A stretch of DNA of 62,708 nt from an uncultured Parabacteroides sp. (GCA_949289155.1 CASEMX010000011.1:1-62708); one strand, 5' to 3'. Shown: positions 1 to 8,671, counted from the first letter of the stretch. Notes: generated from the letters alone by a model not told the origin. A program made the numbers and translations.

Positions 1-1
1 C

Positions 2-562
2 TTGTCGATGGTGTTTTTCTTAATTACCAGTGGTTTGACCGCGCTCGACAAGGCAGTGCAGGCGGCGGCTAAGTTGCTGAACATTTTGGTTGCGAAGTAC
101 AAAGGCATTCAGGGCCGCTCGGATGACGAGGAGACCGGGTTGATTCGCGGCTTCTTGCAGGACCTCCGAAAGGAGGAGTATCAGGCAGCGGTCGCGACGC
201 TGAAGTTGGAAGACCTCATGACGCAGTTAGAGGCAGCCAACGAAGCCTTTGCAACGAAGAAGGCGGCACGCCGGCAGGCTCGCCAGACACGTTACATGCA
301 GTTATCTACCGAAGATTTGCGCAAGTTGGCAGACGAGACATTGGGTGAAATTCAAGACCTTATCCGCGCCAGCGGCATCATCGCCTCGGTGACAGAAGGG
401 CAGCAAGACACGGTGACCTTCGCCGAGCAACTCATCAACGAGATGAACGGTGTAATCCGTGGATTCAAGCAGACGCTGAACCAGAGTGAGGCGCAAAAGA
501 AGGCGCATAAGGAGGAGGGCGGCGATGAGCCGGAACCGACTCCGGAGGAGGCTGTTGAATAA
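2..562 (+). CDS. DUF6261-like protein, 5' partial
   Basis: The reading frame is already open at the window edge, so the N-terminus is missing and the TTG at position 2 is probably not the true start. The visible 186 residues are largely alpha-helical and charged, with an Ala/Leu-rich helix, a segment containing DDEETGLI, and an acidic tail rich in Glu and Pro. This resembles the C-terminal half of DUF6261 proteins, a Bacteroidales family of unknown function often present as many paralogues per genome. The assignment comes from overall pattern rather than a catalytic motif. The acidic tail recalls the tails of the two HU-like proteins at 21.3 and 30.5 kb. Confidence 0.6.
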   Translation: MSMVFFLITSGLTALDKAVQAAAKLLNILVAKYKGIQGRSDDEETGLIRGFLQDLRKEEYQAAVATLKLEDLMTQLEAANEAFATKKAARRQARQTRYMQLSTEDLRKLADETLGEIQDLIRASGIIASVTEGQQDTVTFAEQLINEMNGVIRGFKQTLNQSEAQKKAHKEEGGDEPEPTPEEAVE

Positions 563-568
563 AACAAC

Positions 569-677
569 TAACTCCGAACTCCCTCCCCCCTTCGGGGTAC
601 TCCCTCTATAAACAGAGGGAGAGTTCCGAGTTGAGAGCTCCTCCTCTGTTCATAGAGGAGGTGGGCCGGAGGAGTTC
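569..677. repeat. Composite inverted-repeat element downstream of the DUF6261 gene
   Basis: The stretch holds two hairpin modules (CCCTCTataaacAGAGGG near 603-620 and CCTCCTCTgttcatAGAGGAGG near 640-662), bounded by AACTCC at the left and GGAGTT at the right. It probably terminates transcription of the upstream gene. The layout resembles the 1743-1875 and 31320-31436 elements, though the sequence is not the same. Confidence 0.6.
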
Positions 678-793
678 AAAAACAACTAAAGAAACAATTT
701 AGAAAAAGAAATAATTAACTGATTTATTAACTCGAAGCCCTGAAAAGAGGAGAAGGGAAGCGTTCTTTGACAAGGTGGGAAAGGTGTTGGAAT

Positions 794-809
794 AAGCCGG
801 TGGAACCGG
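794..809 (+). repeat. 16-bp direct repeat, left copy, flanking the GNAT cassette
   Basis: AAGCCGGTGGAACCGG occurs here and again, identically, at 1698-1713. The two copies bracket the small ORF and GNAT gene. The unit is itself a hairpin (CCGG-tggaa-CCGG). It may mark the edges of an inserted cassette; no integrase is nearby. Confidence 0.6.
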
Positions 810-821
810 CTCACGATGCGT

Positions 822-936
822 AACCGGCTGGTGAGCGTAGCGAACCTGCGGGGAAGGATGCCTCAAGGGAACGGCCTTGATAGAGGTCGAATGCGACTCA
901 TTCCCGCAGGCTCGCTATCGCTCGCGCAGTCGGTTA
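822..936. repeat. Large imperfect inverted repeat upstream of the GNAT promoter
   Basis: The left arm (about 822-854) and right arm (about 901-936) are near reverse complements, sharing AACCG, CTG, GAGCG, AGCGA and CCTGCGGG blocks, with a loop of about 46 bases. The element could fold into one long hairpin in RNA or be a MITE-like remnant. The open frame across it (816-1022) has no protein-like features and is not called as a gene. Confidence 0.6.
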
Positions 937-981
937 AGCATAGTTGGACAGCTCCGCTGCCCGCAAAATATGGAATGGCAG

Positions 982-1011
982 TTGGAGATACGGAAAGTAT
1001 CGCTATCTTTG
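982..1011 (+). promoter_or_regulatory. Bacteroidales-type promoter for the small ORF/GNAT unit
   Basis: TTG at 982-984 and TATCTTTG at 1004-1011 are separated by 19 bp, matching the -33/-7 consensus of the primary sigma factor in Bacteroidales. The first downstream ATG is at 1051. Confidence 0.65.
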
Positions 1012-1050
1012 TAGTCGAATAAATGATTGTTTCACTAAAACATTAAAACT

Positions 1051-1152
1051 ATGAAATTTCCATGGAAAGAGACCCCGATGCGTCGGGCGAATGCAGAAGC
1101 GTTGGAAAAAGAGTATCAAAACGCATGTAAACGAATACAAATCTTAATTTGA
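1051..1152 (+). CDS. Small 33-aa ORF ahead of GNAT; possible partner protein
   Basis: This short ORF starts with ATG about 40 bases after a good promoter and stops 4 bases before the GNAT start, so the two are almost certainly co-transcribed. The product is basic at its N-terminus (KFPWKETPMRR) and then a Glu/Lys-rich amphipathic helix. I do not recognise the family, and it is too short for a classical ribbon-helix-helix antitoxin. Its position is where an antitoxin would sit in a TacAT-type module. It could equally be a leader peptide or a remnant of a longer antitoxin. Confidence 0.5.
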   Translation: MKFPWKETPMRRANAEALEKEYQNACKRIQILI

Positions 1153-1156
1153 CGCT

Positions 1157-1675
1157 ATGAAACTGATTCAACTGACCTCTGACTATGAAATGAAACCATT
1201 CGACTGCGGGGACCCCGCGTTGAATGGCTTCTTGCAAGATGATGCCAAATTGTTTTTGGAAGCCCGTTTAGCAAAAACTTATTTGTTATGTGACGAAGAC
1301 AAGATTGTCGGTTATTATTGTTTGTTGAATGACAAGCTTTCAAAACAAGAAATGCCGAACAATGAATGGCGAAAAATCAAGAAATTGTTTCCACATTCGA
1401 AGCATTTTGGCAGCTATCCGGCTGTAAAATTAGGACGTTTTGCCGTATCTGTCCATTATCGGAATCAAGGATGGGGCAGAGAAATGCTGTCTATCATTAA
1501 ACGGCGTTTGAAGCAAGACATTGGTGATTCCCAATTCCGTTTCCTGACGGTCGATGCCTATCTGACTGCTGTCCCGTTCTATGAGCGGAACGGTTTCAAG
1601 CGATTGGCTCCGACACAGGAGCAGGGCAATACGCAGGCGATGTATTTCGACATAAAGTCGATATTGGAACCGTAG
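1157..1675 (+). CDS. GNAT family N-acetyltransferase, TacT-like (candidate toxin)
   Basis: The 172-residue protein has a complete GNAT fold signature. Residues 15-30 (FDCGDPALNGFL then acidic) match the opening block typical of TacT/AtaT-type toxins, which acetylate aminoacyl-tRNA. The acetyl-CoA loop RxxGxG is at 102-107 (RNQGWG), in the block KLGRFAVSVHYRNQG. The likely catalytic Tyr is 142, in FYERNGF. The gene follows a 33-codon ORF by 4 bases and is bracketed by identical 16-bp repeats, which suggests a mobile cassette. The toxin role is inferred from family resemblance; a metabolic acetyltransferase is the alternative. Confidence 0.85.
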   Translation: MKLIQLTSDYEMKPFDCGDPALNGFLQDDAKLFLEARLAKTYLLCDEDKIVGYYCLLNDKLSKQEMPNNEWRKIKKLFPHSKHFGSYPAVKLGRFAVSVHYRNQGWGREMLSIIKRRLKQDIGDSQFRFLTVDAYLTAVPFYERNGFKRLAPTQEQGNTQAMYFDIKSILEP

Positions 1676-1697
1676 TTTCCGAGTTATGAGCTATGGC

Positions 1698-1713
1698 AAG
1701 CCGGTGGAACCGG
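1698..1713 (+). repeat. 16-bp direct repeat, right copy
   Basis: This is identical to 794-809 and lies just after the GNAT stop codon. The preceding bases (TTCCGAGTTATGAGCT at 1677) also resemble TTCCGAGTTGAGAGCT at 624, so the flanks share two blocks. Confidence 0.6.
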
Positions 1714-1742
1714 ATATAAAGATTTGCTTTAAAGCTATTTAA

Positions 1743-1875
1743 AAAAGCTCCCCTGTCTTAGGGGAGCTCCCCGGAGGGGTGAGGGGTTATTTCTTTTTTA
1801 GAGGCATTTGTCCCTCAGTCACGGACCCCTCAGTCACGCTGCGCGTGCCAGCTCCCCTAAAACAGGGGAGCTTTT
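1743..1875. repeat. Dispersed palindromic element, copy 1
   Basis: The ends are AGCTCCCCTgtcttAGGGGAGCT and AGCTCCCCTaaaacAGGGGAGCT, each a hairpin, with inner arms GTGAGGGGT and CCCCTCAGTCACG. A second copy of the same design lies at 31320-31436. It contains no ORF. It could be a MITE or REP-like element and may also terminate transcription. Confidence 0.75.
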
Positions 1876-1925
1876 CAGATAGCCTTCAGTTCGAAATTCA
1901 TAATTCGTAATTCTCTTATTCTTCC

Positions 1926-2026
1926 CGTCATTCTGAGCGCAGCTCGGAGAGCGGAGTCGAAGAATCTCCATTAATAGATAGGAGATCCTTCGGCTGCGTT
2001 CCTGCGGAACTCCACTCAGGATGACG
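1926..2026. repeat. Dispersed inverted repeat of the GTCATTCTGAGCG...GGATGAC type
   Basis: The outer ends CGTCATTCTGAG and CTCAGGATGACG form a terminal inverted repeat, with inner AGAATCT and AGATCCTTCGGCTGCG blocks. Elements of this style are common as dispersed non-coding repeats in many bacterial genomes. It lies directly upstream of the 824-residue secreted protein. Confidence 0.65.
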
Positions 2027-2073
2027 TGATAGAGGAGAGGTTTGGAGGGACTTCTATTAAACTTAGAAGATAG

Positions 2074-4548
2074 ATGAGGAAGATTTTTACGTTTCTACTC
2101 TTTGCTTTATGGTTGCCCGCCACGGCGTTGGCGGCGGAAAATGTTCCTGCTACACTGATTGTAGGCGGAACGGACGTAAAAAGCGGTGGCTACTGGACGA
2201 CGGACACGGACGGCAAGTTGACCAGCGGCTCCGAAAGCTCCTGGAACGTCCACTATGACGCAAGCGCCAACACCCTGACCTTGAACAATGCGACGATTGC
2301 AGGTGCAAGCTCGGAGAGTACCCTGCATAATACCGTCGGCATCTATGCGTCCAGCAGTTCTAGGGATGTGTCGTTGACCATCAGCTTGCAGGGCGAGAAC
2401 ACGATCACCAGCAACGGCAGCGGAATTTATGTATATTCATCAACTACCGGCGACGCCAGCCTGACCATCACGGGTAGCGGCAGTCTGGATGCCAGTGGTA
2501 GTCAGACTGGCATTGGGGTTGTGAGCAACGGCGGCGATGCCGCACTGATAATCAACAGTGCCGAAGTAAAGGCCGTGGGCGGTACCTATACGAGTTATAG
2601 CGGCGTTTGGGTGCAAGCTCAGAATGGCTCGGACGTATCGCTGACCGTTGACGGCGGCAGTCTGACCGCCAGCGGCGATACTGGTATCTGCTTTCAGTTT
2701 GGCACCAGCGAATCCGGCTCCGGCACGCCCAGCCTGAACGTCAGCGGCAACGCCGTGGTGAAAGCCAGCGGCGGCGGGATCGTTGACAATTCCAGCACTG
2801 ACATTCAGATCGGCGCGGACAGCAGCGGAAACACCGGCGGCATCGTTTTTGACGGCGGCGAGGGCACCGTGTACGGCGATCTGACTCTGCCCGAAGGCGT
2901 AACGTTCCCGGAAAATATAACCTTAAATATTCCCAAAGATGCAACCCTTAATTTGCCGGACGATTTTGCCTGGCCGGAGGGTATTAAAGTGACGGGGGAA
3001 GGAACAATCACACCGGATACTGAGAAAGTGCCGGCAACGATTACTCTCAATGACGACCTAATATTTGCGACAGGGAATCCAATAAACTTGAATTATACCT
3101 ATAACGGTAATGGACAGGTGACTATTACATGGTATGAAGATGAGGATAAAACACAGAAACTCCAGGGAGCACCCAAAGGCGGACGTTCTTATTGGATAGA
3201 GCTATCCGCAGAAGCTACCAATTTATATCAGGCAGTTTTGAAAACAGAAGAAGTCGAAGTTAAAAAAGGAGGAAAAGCGGCTGAGATTCCAACTGTTAGT
3301 CAGACTAAGGCTGGCAGCATTACCGTCAATACAGTTTCGGGGCAGAAGTATATCTGTACAACCAGTAGTGAGCCTCCAAGTATGGATGATAGTGGCTGGA
3401 TTGAAGGGACGGGAGAAACATATACATTCGAAAATCTCCAACCTGCTACACAGTATTACATACATACCTACTTTACGGGGAACGATTATTTGGATACATC
3501 TTCTATCGTATGTAAAGATGTGGAAACATTGGCGGAATATACCATAACTTTTGACTCCCAAGGTGGCAGCGAAGTAGCGGAGCAAACCGTAGAGGAGGGA
3601 GGAAAAATAACAAAGCCGGAAAACCCGACTCGCCTTAACCATGTCTTTAATGGATGGTATAGTGATGAGGCCTGCACTACTGTATGGAATTTTGACGACG
3701 AGGTTTCAGGGTCCATGACACTTTATGCAAAATGGACAAAACAGCTTATCAAAGCAGAAGGCGAAACGGAAATCTCTTTGGATTTGGAAACCGGAAGTAC
3801 GACTTTGACTGCCATTATAGAAAGCGAAGTTGATTTATCCGCTGGAGGTGAATGGCACTGGGAAAGTAACGATGAATCAGTCGCAATAGTAACTCCTAAT
3901 GAGGGAGAACCTGTTTTTAAGGGGAGTGCGACTGTAACGGCAAAAGGTGCAGGAACAGCAGAGATTACAGCGACTTATGCATCTGACAACTATACCGGCT
4001 CTGTATCCTATACGCTGACTGTAACAAAAGCAGAAGACCCCGACACCCCAGTCATCCCCGACATGCCGAAATACTATAATATAATGGTAGAGGAATGCGA
4101 GGGCGTAACGGTAGAGACCAGTAGCACGGTAGTACGGGAAGGGCAAAGCATGACCTTCACCGTTGATGTAGCCGAAGGATATTCAGCCGAGGACATGACG
4201 GTAAAAGTAAAGCGCAGCCTGTTCGGAACAACCGACATCATCGAACCCAACAACGAAGGCATCTATGAAATCAAGAATATCTACACCGATATCTACATCA
4301 CAGTGGACGGAGTAGAGGAGGAAGAAGAAGAAACCCCGACCGGAATGGAAGACATCGAAGGCGTGGAGGTATATTCCAAAGACGGCAGCATCTATGTGCA
4401 GACCCCGAAGCAGGAGCGAGTGCAGATAATCTCGATAAGCGGCGCAGTCGTGAAGAACGAAACGCAAGTGGGATTGCAACGCTATGACCTGCCGAGAGGT
4501 ATCTATATAATATGTATCGGAGAAGAGCGGATTAAGGTGCGGAATTAG
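2074..4548 (+). CDS. Secreted mosaic protein with carbohydrate-binding-like and InlB B-repeat domains
   Basis: The 824-residue protein starts with a Sec signal peptide ending near ALAAE. Residues about 25-320 are Gly/Ser/Thr-rich beta repeats (ASANTLTLNNATI, LTITGSGSLDASG) resembling the Cthe_2159-type carbohydrate-binding family. Ig/Fn3-like segments follow. A Listeria-Bacteroides (InlB B) repeat occupies about 489-558 (YTITFDSQGG...FNGWYSDEA...MTLYAKW), then a Big2-like region. The last 70 residues (IISISGAVVKN...LPRGIYIICIGEERIKV) look like a C-terminal sorting domain of the T9SS/DUF6383 kind. The first third is visibly richer in G+C than the rest, which suggests joining of pieces of different origin. 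A surface adhesin or glycan-binding role is inferred. Confidence 0.8.
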   Translation: MRKIFTFLLFALWLPATALAAENVPATLIVGGTDVKSGGYWTTDTDGKLTSGSESSWNVHYDASANTLTLNNATIAGASSESTLHNTVGIYASSSSRDVSLTISLQGENTITSNGSGIYVYSSTTGDASLTITGSGSLDASGSQTGIGVVSNGGDAALIINSAEVKAVGGTYTSYSGVWVQAQNGSDVSLTVDGGSLTASGDTGICFQFGTSESGSGTPSLNVSGNAVVKASGGGIVDNSSTDIQIGADSSGNTGGIVFDGGEGTVYGDLTLPEGVTFPENITLNIPKDATLNLPDDFAWPEGIKVTGEGTITPDTEKVPATITLNDDLIFATGNPINLNYTYNGNGQVTITWYEDEDKTQKLQGAPKGGRSYWIELSAEATNLYQAVLKTEEVEVKKGGKAAEIPTVSQTKAGSITVNTVSGQKYICTTSSEPPSMDDSGWIEGTGETYTFENLQPATQYYIHTYFTGNDYLDTSSIVCKDVETLAEYTITFDSQGGSEVAEQTVEEGGKITKPENPTRLNHVFNGWYSDEACTTVWNFDDEVSGSMTLYAKWTKQLIKAEGETEISLDLETGSTTLTAIIESEVDLSAGGEWHWESNDESVAIVTPNEGEPVFKGSATVTAKGAGTAEITATYASDNYTGSVSYTLTVTKAEDPDTPVIPDMPKYYNIMVEECEGVTVETSSTVVREGQSMTFTVDVAEGYSAEDMTVKVKRSLFGTTDIIEPNNEGIYEIKNIYTDIYITVDGVEEEEEETPTGMEDIEGVEVYSKDGSIYVQTPKQERVQIISISGAVVKNETQVGLQRYDLPRGIYIICIGEERIKVRN

Positions 4549-4572
4549 CATCCACCTCTCCTCTCAAATCAG

Positions 4573-4611
4573 AAAAACAGTCGTTCCAATTCATTTCGGA
4601 GCGACTGTTTT
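4573..4611. terminator. Bidirectional terminator between convergent genes
   Basis: AAAACAGTCGTTCC and GGAGCGACTGTTTT form a 14-bp stem with one mismatch. A-rich and T-rich flanks allow it to work on both strands. Confidence 0.85.
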
Positions 4612-4623
4612 CGTATAAGAGAA

Positions 4624-6219
4624 TTATCCCATATCGTCGCCCGTCTTCACCACATCCACTTTGACCGTCTTATGGAACGGAATAAAGCGCGAAATAATGG
4701 CAATGATGAGCGTGGCAATCAGCAAATAGCCCAATAGCGTCTTGAGGGCAAGCAAAAGACTCTGCTGCTGCACGAGGGAATAGAGCGTGTTCGTTGCCAA
4801 CTGCTGCGCCTCTGCCATGCCATGCCCTGCAGCCAACGAAGACTGAAGCGAATCGGCATACTTATTCGCAGCCAGCGGGTCGGCAAGCGTCACCTGTTCC
4901 GACAAACGATGCAGCGCCTGCTGTTGCAATCCATACAAGGCATTATTATAAAAAGAAACACCCATGACGGGACCCAACGCCGAACGCACGCCAATCACGA
5001 AGAAGGCATTGGTCAGCATCAGCTTCGGTTCAATCTCCTCTACCACGAATACACCGAAGGCGATGACCAATATCATCATCCCCAGACCGCGCAAGAACAT
5101 CGGGAAATAGAGCATCTCATAGGTACTCGAAGGCGAGATACCGAAATAGAGCATGCCGAAATAGAGTGCATAGCATGCCATTCCCCCCGCAATCAGGAAA
5201 CGGAAACGCCATCGCTGCCAGCGGAACCACCAGAAGCAAATAAATCCCCCCACTGCAAAACCGGGAATCAGGAAAAGGCTCAGCGTATTGGTATGCACGC
5301 TATCCACTCCGAGAACAGAATTCAGATAGGTCGTGGTCAAGGTGCTGGAGGCACTGAAAAACATCGTCAGGAACATATAGAAGTAGCCCAACACCGACTT
5401 CGGGCGATGCAAGATTCGGAGAAAGACATGCGGCTTTTCTGCCGTGCGTTGCTGCCAAACGAAAAGAAGGATGAGCAATGGGGCAAGGAAAACATAGAGA
5501 CTTATCTTGGGCGACGCGAACCAATCGAGCACTTTGCCATAAGAGAAGACATAGAGCAGCATCAGCAATGCCGTCGAGATAATCAGCATCCCTCGGAAGT
5601 CGATATCCCGCCACGGGAAACGAGCCGTCACCTTGGCATAGCGGAAGCACACAAGGATGGAAATAATCGCCACAAGGATACCCAGCATCATGAAGTAATA
5701 CATATACTTCCAATCATAATAGTAAGCCAGTTGGGCGGTTACCGCCATCGAGACCTGTCCCATCGCAAAGACCAGCGGGAAGAAATAGGAATAAAACTCG
5801 CTTCGGACATTATCCGGCGTGAAAAGCGGCTGGATATGGATAATGCACCAGAGCATCACGAACGATTTCAGGATGCCGATAAAGAAACTGCATACAATAA
5901 TGATATCGATATTCCCCGAACAGGAACAGAAATAGCTGAGCAATGCCTGAAGAGGAAGGTCGCCCAGCAACAACGATTTAGGAGGTACGGAATCGAGCAC
6001 CTTGCGGACTATGGGATAAGCCACCGCCATACCGACCGACGTGGCATAATATCCCATCGATATATCCTCGCTAAAGACACCGAGCGAATTGGACAATTCC
6101 AGCATGCTCCCCGTATAGGCTCCGTTGAGCATCGAAGTGGGCAAGAATATCAAAAAGATGACCAGCGCCCCCAACCATTGCGGGACCCACGGGCGAAGCG
6201 GCAAATCGAGTTTCACCAT
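4624..6219 (-). CDS. MFS multidrug transporter, EmrB/DHA2-like
   Basis: The 531-residue integral membrane protein has 12-14 hydrophobic segments, consistent with the 14-TM DHA2 (EmrB/QacA) drug:H+ antiporters. It is the last gene of a three-gene minus-strand operon, 9 bases after the HlyD-family adaptor, which itself follows a TolC-family channel. This is the usual EmrAB-TolC arrangement for moving small toxic compounds across both membranes. The protein ends in a cytoplasmic charged tail. The substrate cannot be told from the sequence. A bidirectional terminator closes the operon. Confidence 0.85.
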   Translation of the reverse strand: MVKLDLPLRPWVPQWLGALVIFLIFLPTSMLNGAYTGSMLELSNSLGVFSEDISMGYYATSVGMAVAYPIVRKVLDSVPPKSLLLGDLPLQALLSYFCSCSGNIDIIIVCSFFIGILKSFVMLWCIIHIQPLFTPDNVRSEFYSYFFPLVFAMGQVSMAVTAQLAYYYDWKYMYYFMMLGILVAIISILVCFRYAKVTARFPWRDIDFRGMLIISTALLMLLYVFSYGKVLDWFASPKISLYVFLAPLLILLFVWQQRTAEKPHVFLRILHRPKSVLGYFYMFLTMFFSASSTLTTTYLNSVLGVDSVHTNTLSLFLIPGFAVGGFICFWWFRWQRWRFRFLIAGGMACYALYFGMLYFGISPSSTYEMLYFPMFLRGLGMMILVIAFGVFVVEEIEPKLMLTNAFFVIGVRSALGPVMGVSFYNNALYGLQQQALHRLSEQVTLADPLAANKYADSLQSSLAAGHGMAEAQQLATNTLYSLVQQQSLLLALKTLLGYLLIATLIIAIISRFIPFHKTVKVDVVKTGDDMG

Positions 6220-6228
6220 AGCCCTACC

Positions 6229-7296
6229 CTACTTCTTTAATGCTTCGGTAATCACCATCATGCCGGCACGGAACTGCGCCATCTCCTCTTCGCTCACACC
6301 TATCAAATCGATACGGACCGGAATGCGTTGCTGCACCTTGACGAAATTGCCCGCCGAATTATCCGTCGGGACCAGCGAATATTTTGAGCCGGTAGCTTCG
6401 GAGATAGCCGTCACCCTTCCTGTAAACGTTTTTCCGGAAATAGCATCCACCCGGATACGCACCTCCTGACCGATATAGATATTGGAAATCTGCGTCTCCC
6501 GATAGTTTGCCGTAATCCATTTGTCTTTGCTTCGGACAAGATAAGAGATGGTCTGCCCTGCCGAGACATATTGTCCCGGTTCCAAGGTGCGCCGTCCCAT
6601 GTATCCGTCATAAGGAGCCGTAACCACCGTATAAGAGAGATTCAACTTGGCAAGGTCCAAATCCGCTTCCCTGCGCAGGATATTGGCTTCGGCTCCGGTC
6701 TGCCGTTTCGAGGTCTCGGCATATTGGGAAACCACCGCCTCTTTTTGCTGCACCAACGCTTGATAACGGGCTTGGGCCGCTTCATACGTCGCTTTAACCT
6801 GCTCGAATTGCTGCTCTGCCACCGATTCATCTTTCAGGAGCCGCGCATAGCGGTGATAATCCTGTTCGCTCTGCCACAGGCGGGCTTTGGCTTCGGCAAT
6901 ATTCGCATCCTGCACGGCAATATTGGCTTGCGATGCTTGAATGCCGGAATGCAGCACCTCTTTCGAACCTTGCGCGTCCAGCAAAGCCGCTTCCGCCTCC
7001 TTAACATGGATTTTGTATTCCCGATTATCCAGAATCAGGAGCGTATCCCCTTTGTGTACATACTGATGCTCGCGGAAACGCACCTCTTGAATGTATCCTG
7101 CCACGCGAATATTCAGCGGAGCAATATATTGGTCCACGTACGCATCATTTGTAATCTCATAATTCACGTACCGCCAGAAATAATGTACCGTCCAACCGAT
7201 ACCGGAGAGGGCGAGTAATATACAAACCGTGTTTAATATCGTATTGCGGAGCTTCAATCTCCAAGACAAATTCTGTTTATCGTTAAGTGCCGTCAT
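6229..7296 (-). CDS. HlyD/EmrA family periplasmic adaptor
   Basis: The chosen start is the ATG at 7296 (MTALNDKQ), 52 bases after the TolC-family stop. An upstream extension is open but would run into that gene. One N-terminal TM helix is followed by a barrel-sandwich half (GYIQEVRFREHQYVHKGD), a long alpha-helical hairpin rich in Ala/Gln/Glu, and the second lipoyl half (VTAPYDGYMGRRTLEPGQYV). The C-terminal beta domain contains VPTDNSAGNFVKVQQRIPVRID, a pattern typical of EmrA adaptors. It bridges the MFS pump and the outer-membrane channel. Confidence 0.9.
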   Translation of the reverse strand: MTALNDKQNLSWRLKLRNTILNTVCILLALSGIGWTVHYFWRYVNYEITNDAYVDQYIAPLNIRVAGYIQEVRFREHQYVHKGDTLLILDNREYKIHVKEAEAALLDAQGSKEVLHSGIQASQANIAVQDANIAEAKARLWQSEQDYHRYARLLKDESVAEQQFEQVKATYEAAQARYQALVQQKEAVVSQYAETSKRQTGAEANILRREADLDLAKLNLSYTVVTAPYDGYMGRRTLEPGQYVSAGQTISYLVRSKDKWITANYRETQISNIYIGQEVRIRVDAISGKTFTGRVTAISEATGSKYSLVPTDNSAGNFVKVQQRIPVRIDLIGVSEEEMAQFRAGMMVITEALKK

Positions 7297-7348
7297 ATTT
7301 ACGCCTATATTTAAGATGAAAATAAACCATAATCCAAATAAACTATCC

Positions 7349-8671
7349 CTATAAACGTCCGCATGCATGCTGCAGTTCATAATAGGTATAGACCACCTGC
7401 GTACGGGCAGTCGTCAGTTGCAGTTCCGCATCGAGCAATACGCTATTCGCATCCAAGAGGTCGGTCAAGATAGCCAACTGGCTTAAATAGCGGTTCTGGA
7501 CGATGCGGTAATTCTCTTGCGCTTGCCGCACGGAAAGTTTCAATGCTTCGACTCGCTCGACCGCCTCTTTATGCCGAAGATAAGCCGTACGGATTGTCAA
7601 CCGCGCCTGTTGCTTGAGCTGTTCCTCCTCATTCTCCCGAAGATAAACGTTCAGGCGGGCAGCATTCAACCGATGTTTGTTTTTATAAAGGGAAGAGAGC
7701 GGATAAGAAACCGACAGACCGATATTCCACGTGTTGTTATACATGTCTGCCATCGTTCGTTGTACCGGACGCGCCAATGTATTCCCGGCATAAAGCGATA
7801 TGGTCGGACGATTATCCGCCTTTGTCAATTCTACCTCGTTGCGGGCAAGCAAAGTTTGTTGACGGGCAAGCAACATGGAAGGGTCATTTTCGTAGGCTTC
7901 ATCCACATACTGGAAATAATGTCCGGTCGGTGTCGATTGGTTCAAGAGCGAAGTATCAGGAATAATGTATAAATGTTCATCCAGTCCCAACAAAATATCC
8001 AATTGCTGCGAAAGAAGGATGAGCGTATTCTCTGTTTCCTGAAGAGCGAGGCGGTCTGTCGTCAGTTGTAATTCGCTTCGGAGGACATCATTATTCGTTA
8101 TTACACCCTCCTCTTTCAGCCGTTTGATATCTTTCAACCGTCGCTCGGACTCTTCGATATTCCTCGCCAACACTTCATATTGCTTATAATAACTGAAGAG
8201 ATTCATGTATTGCTGCAGGAGCCCTAACTTAATATCCGCTTGGTCCGTTCGCGTTTGGAGAAAAGCGATTTGCCGTTCAATATCTGCCCGACGGATATTT
8301 TGTTTTATCTTCCCTCCTTGATAAAGCGGTTGGGTAAGGTTAAGCGCATAGTTCTGCGACCAATCCGGTGTTTCGGGACGTGTCGGATGACTTAATCCGC
8401 GTTCAAACAGAATAGGTTGCCCCACATATCCACCGTTCAATCCTATTTCTATATCGGGGAGTTGCGCTTTGCGGGCAGTTTGACTTTGTTCGCCCGCCTG
8501 TTGTTCCCGCAACTTATCGGCTTGGATATGCAAACTGTTTTCAATGCCTAAATCAAAGAGTTGTCTGACTGTAAGAAAAAGAGAATCCGTCTGAGCGGAC
8601 AAAGGACTGCAAATGAAGAATGCACCTGCGCATATATTTAAACAACAATTAAATAACCTTCTATACATCAT
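7349..8671 (-). CDS. TolC family outer-membrane efflux channel
   Basis: The start is taken at the ATG at 8671, which has AAAGG 7 bases upstream; the frame opens at a TTG 15 bases earlier. A signal peptide ends near PLSAQ. Two outer-membrane efflux repeats with long helices follow (for example LKEEGVITNNDVLRSE), as expected for OEP proteins, and the length is normal at about 440 residues. It is the first gene of the operon with the adaptor and MFS pump. A matching promoter lies upstream at 8750-8780 on the minus strand. Confidence 0.9.
   Translation of the reverse strand: MMYRRLFNCCLNICAGAFFICSPLSAQTDSLFLTVRQLFDLGIENSLHIQADKLREQQAGEQSQTARKAQLPDIEIGLNGGYVGQPILFERGLSHPTRPETPDWSQNYALNLTQPLYQGGKIKQNIRRADIERQIAFLQTRTDQADIKLGLLQQYMNLFSYYKQYEVLARNIEESERRLKDIKRLKEEGVITNNDVLRSELQLTTDRLALQETENTLILLSQQLDILLGLDEHLYIIPDTSLLNQSTPTGHYFQYVDEAYENDPSMLLARQQTLLARNEVELTKADNRPTISLYAGNTLARPVQRTMADMYNNTWNIGLSVSYPLSSLYKNKHRLNAARLNVYLRENEEEQLKQQARLTIRTAYLRHKEAVERVEALKLSVRQAQENYRIVQNRYLSQLAILTDLLDANSVLLDAELQLTTARTQVVYTYYELQHACGRL

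Noticed and set aside
816-1022. 68-aa plus-strand ORF
   Set aside because: It runs through an imperfect inverted repeat and a promoter and has no protein-like features.
4822-6240. 472-aa plus-strand ORF opposite the MFS gene
   Set aside because: It is an antisense shadow with His/Arg/Gln-rich composition; the minus-strand MFS protein has clear TM segments and operon context.
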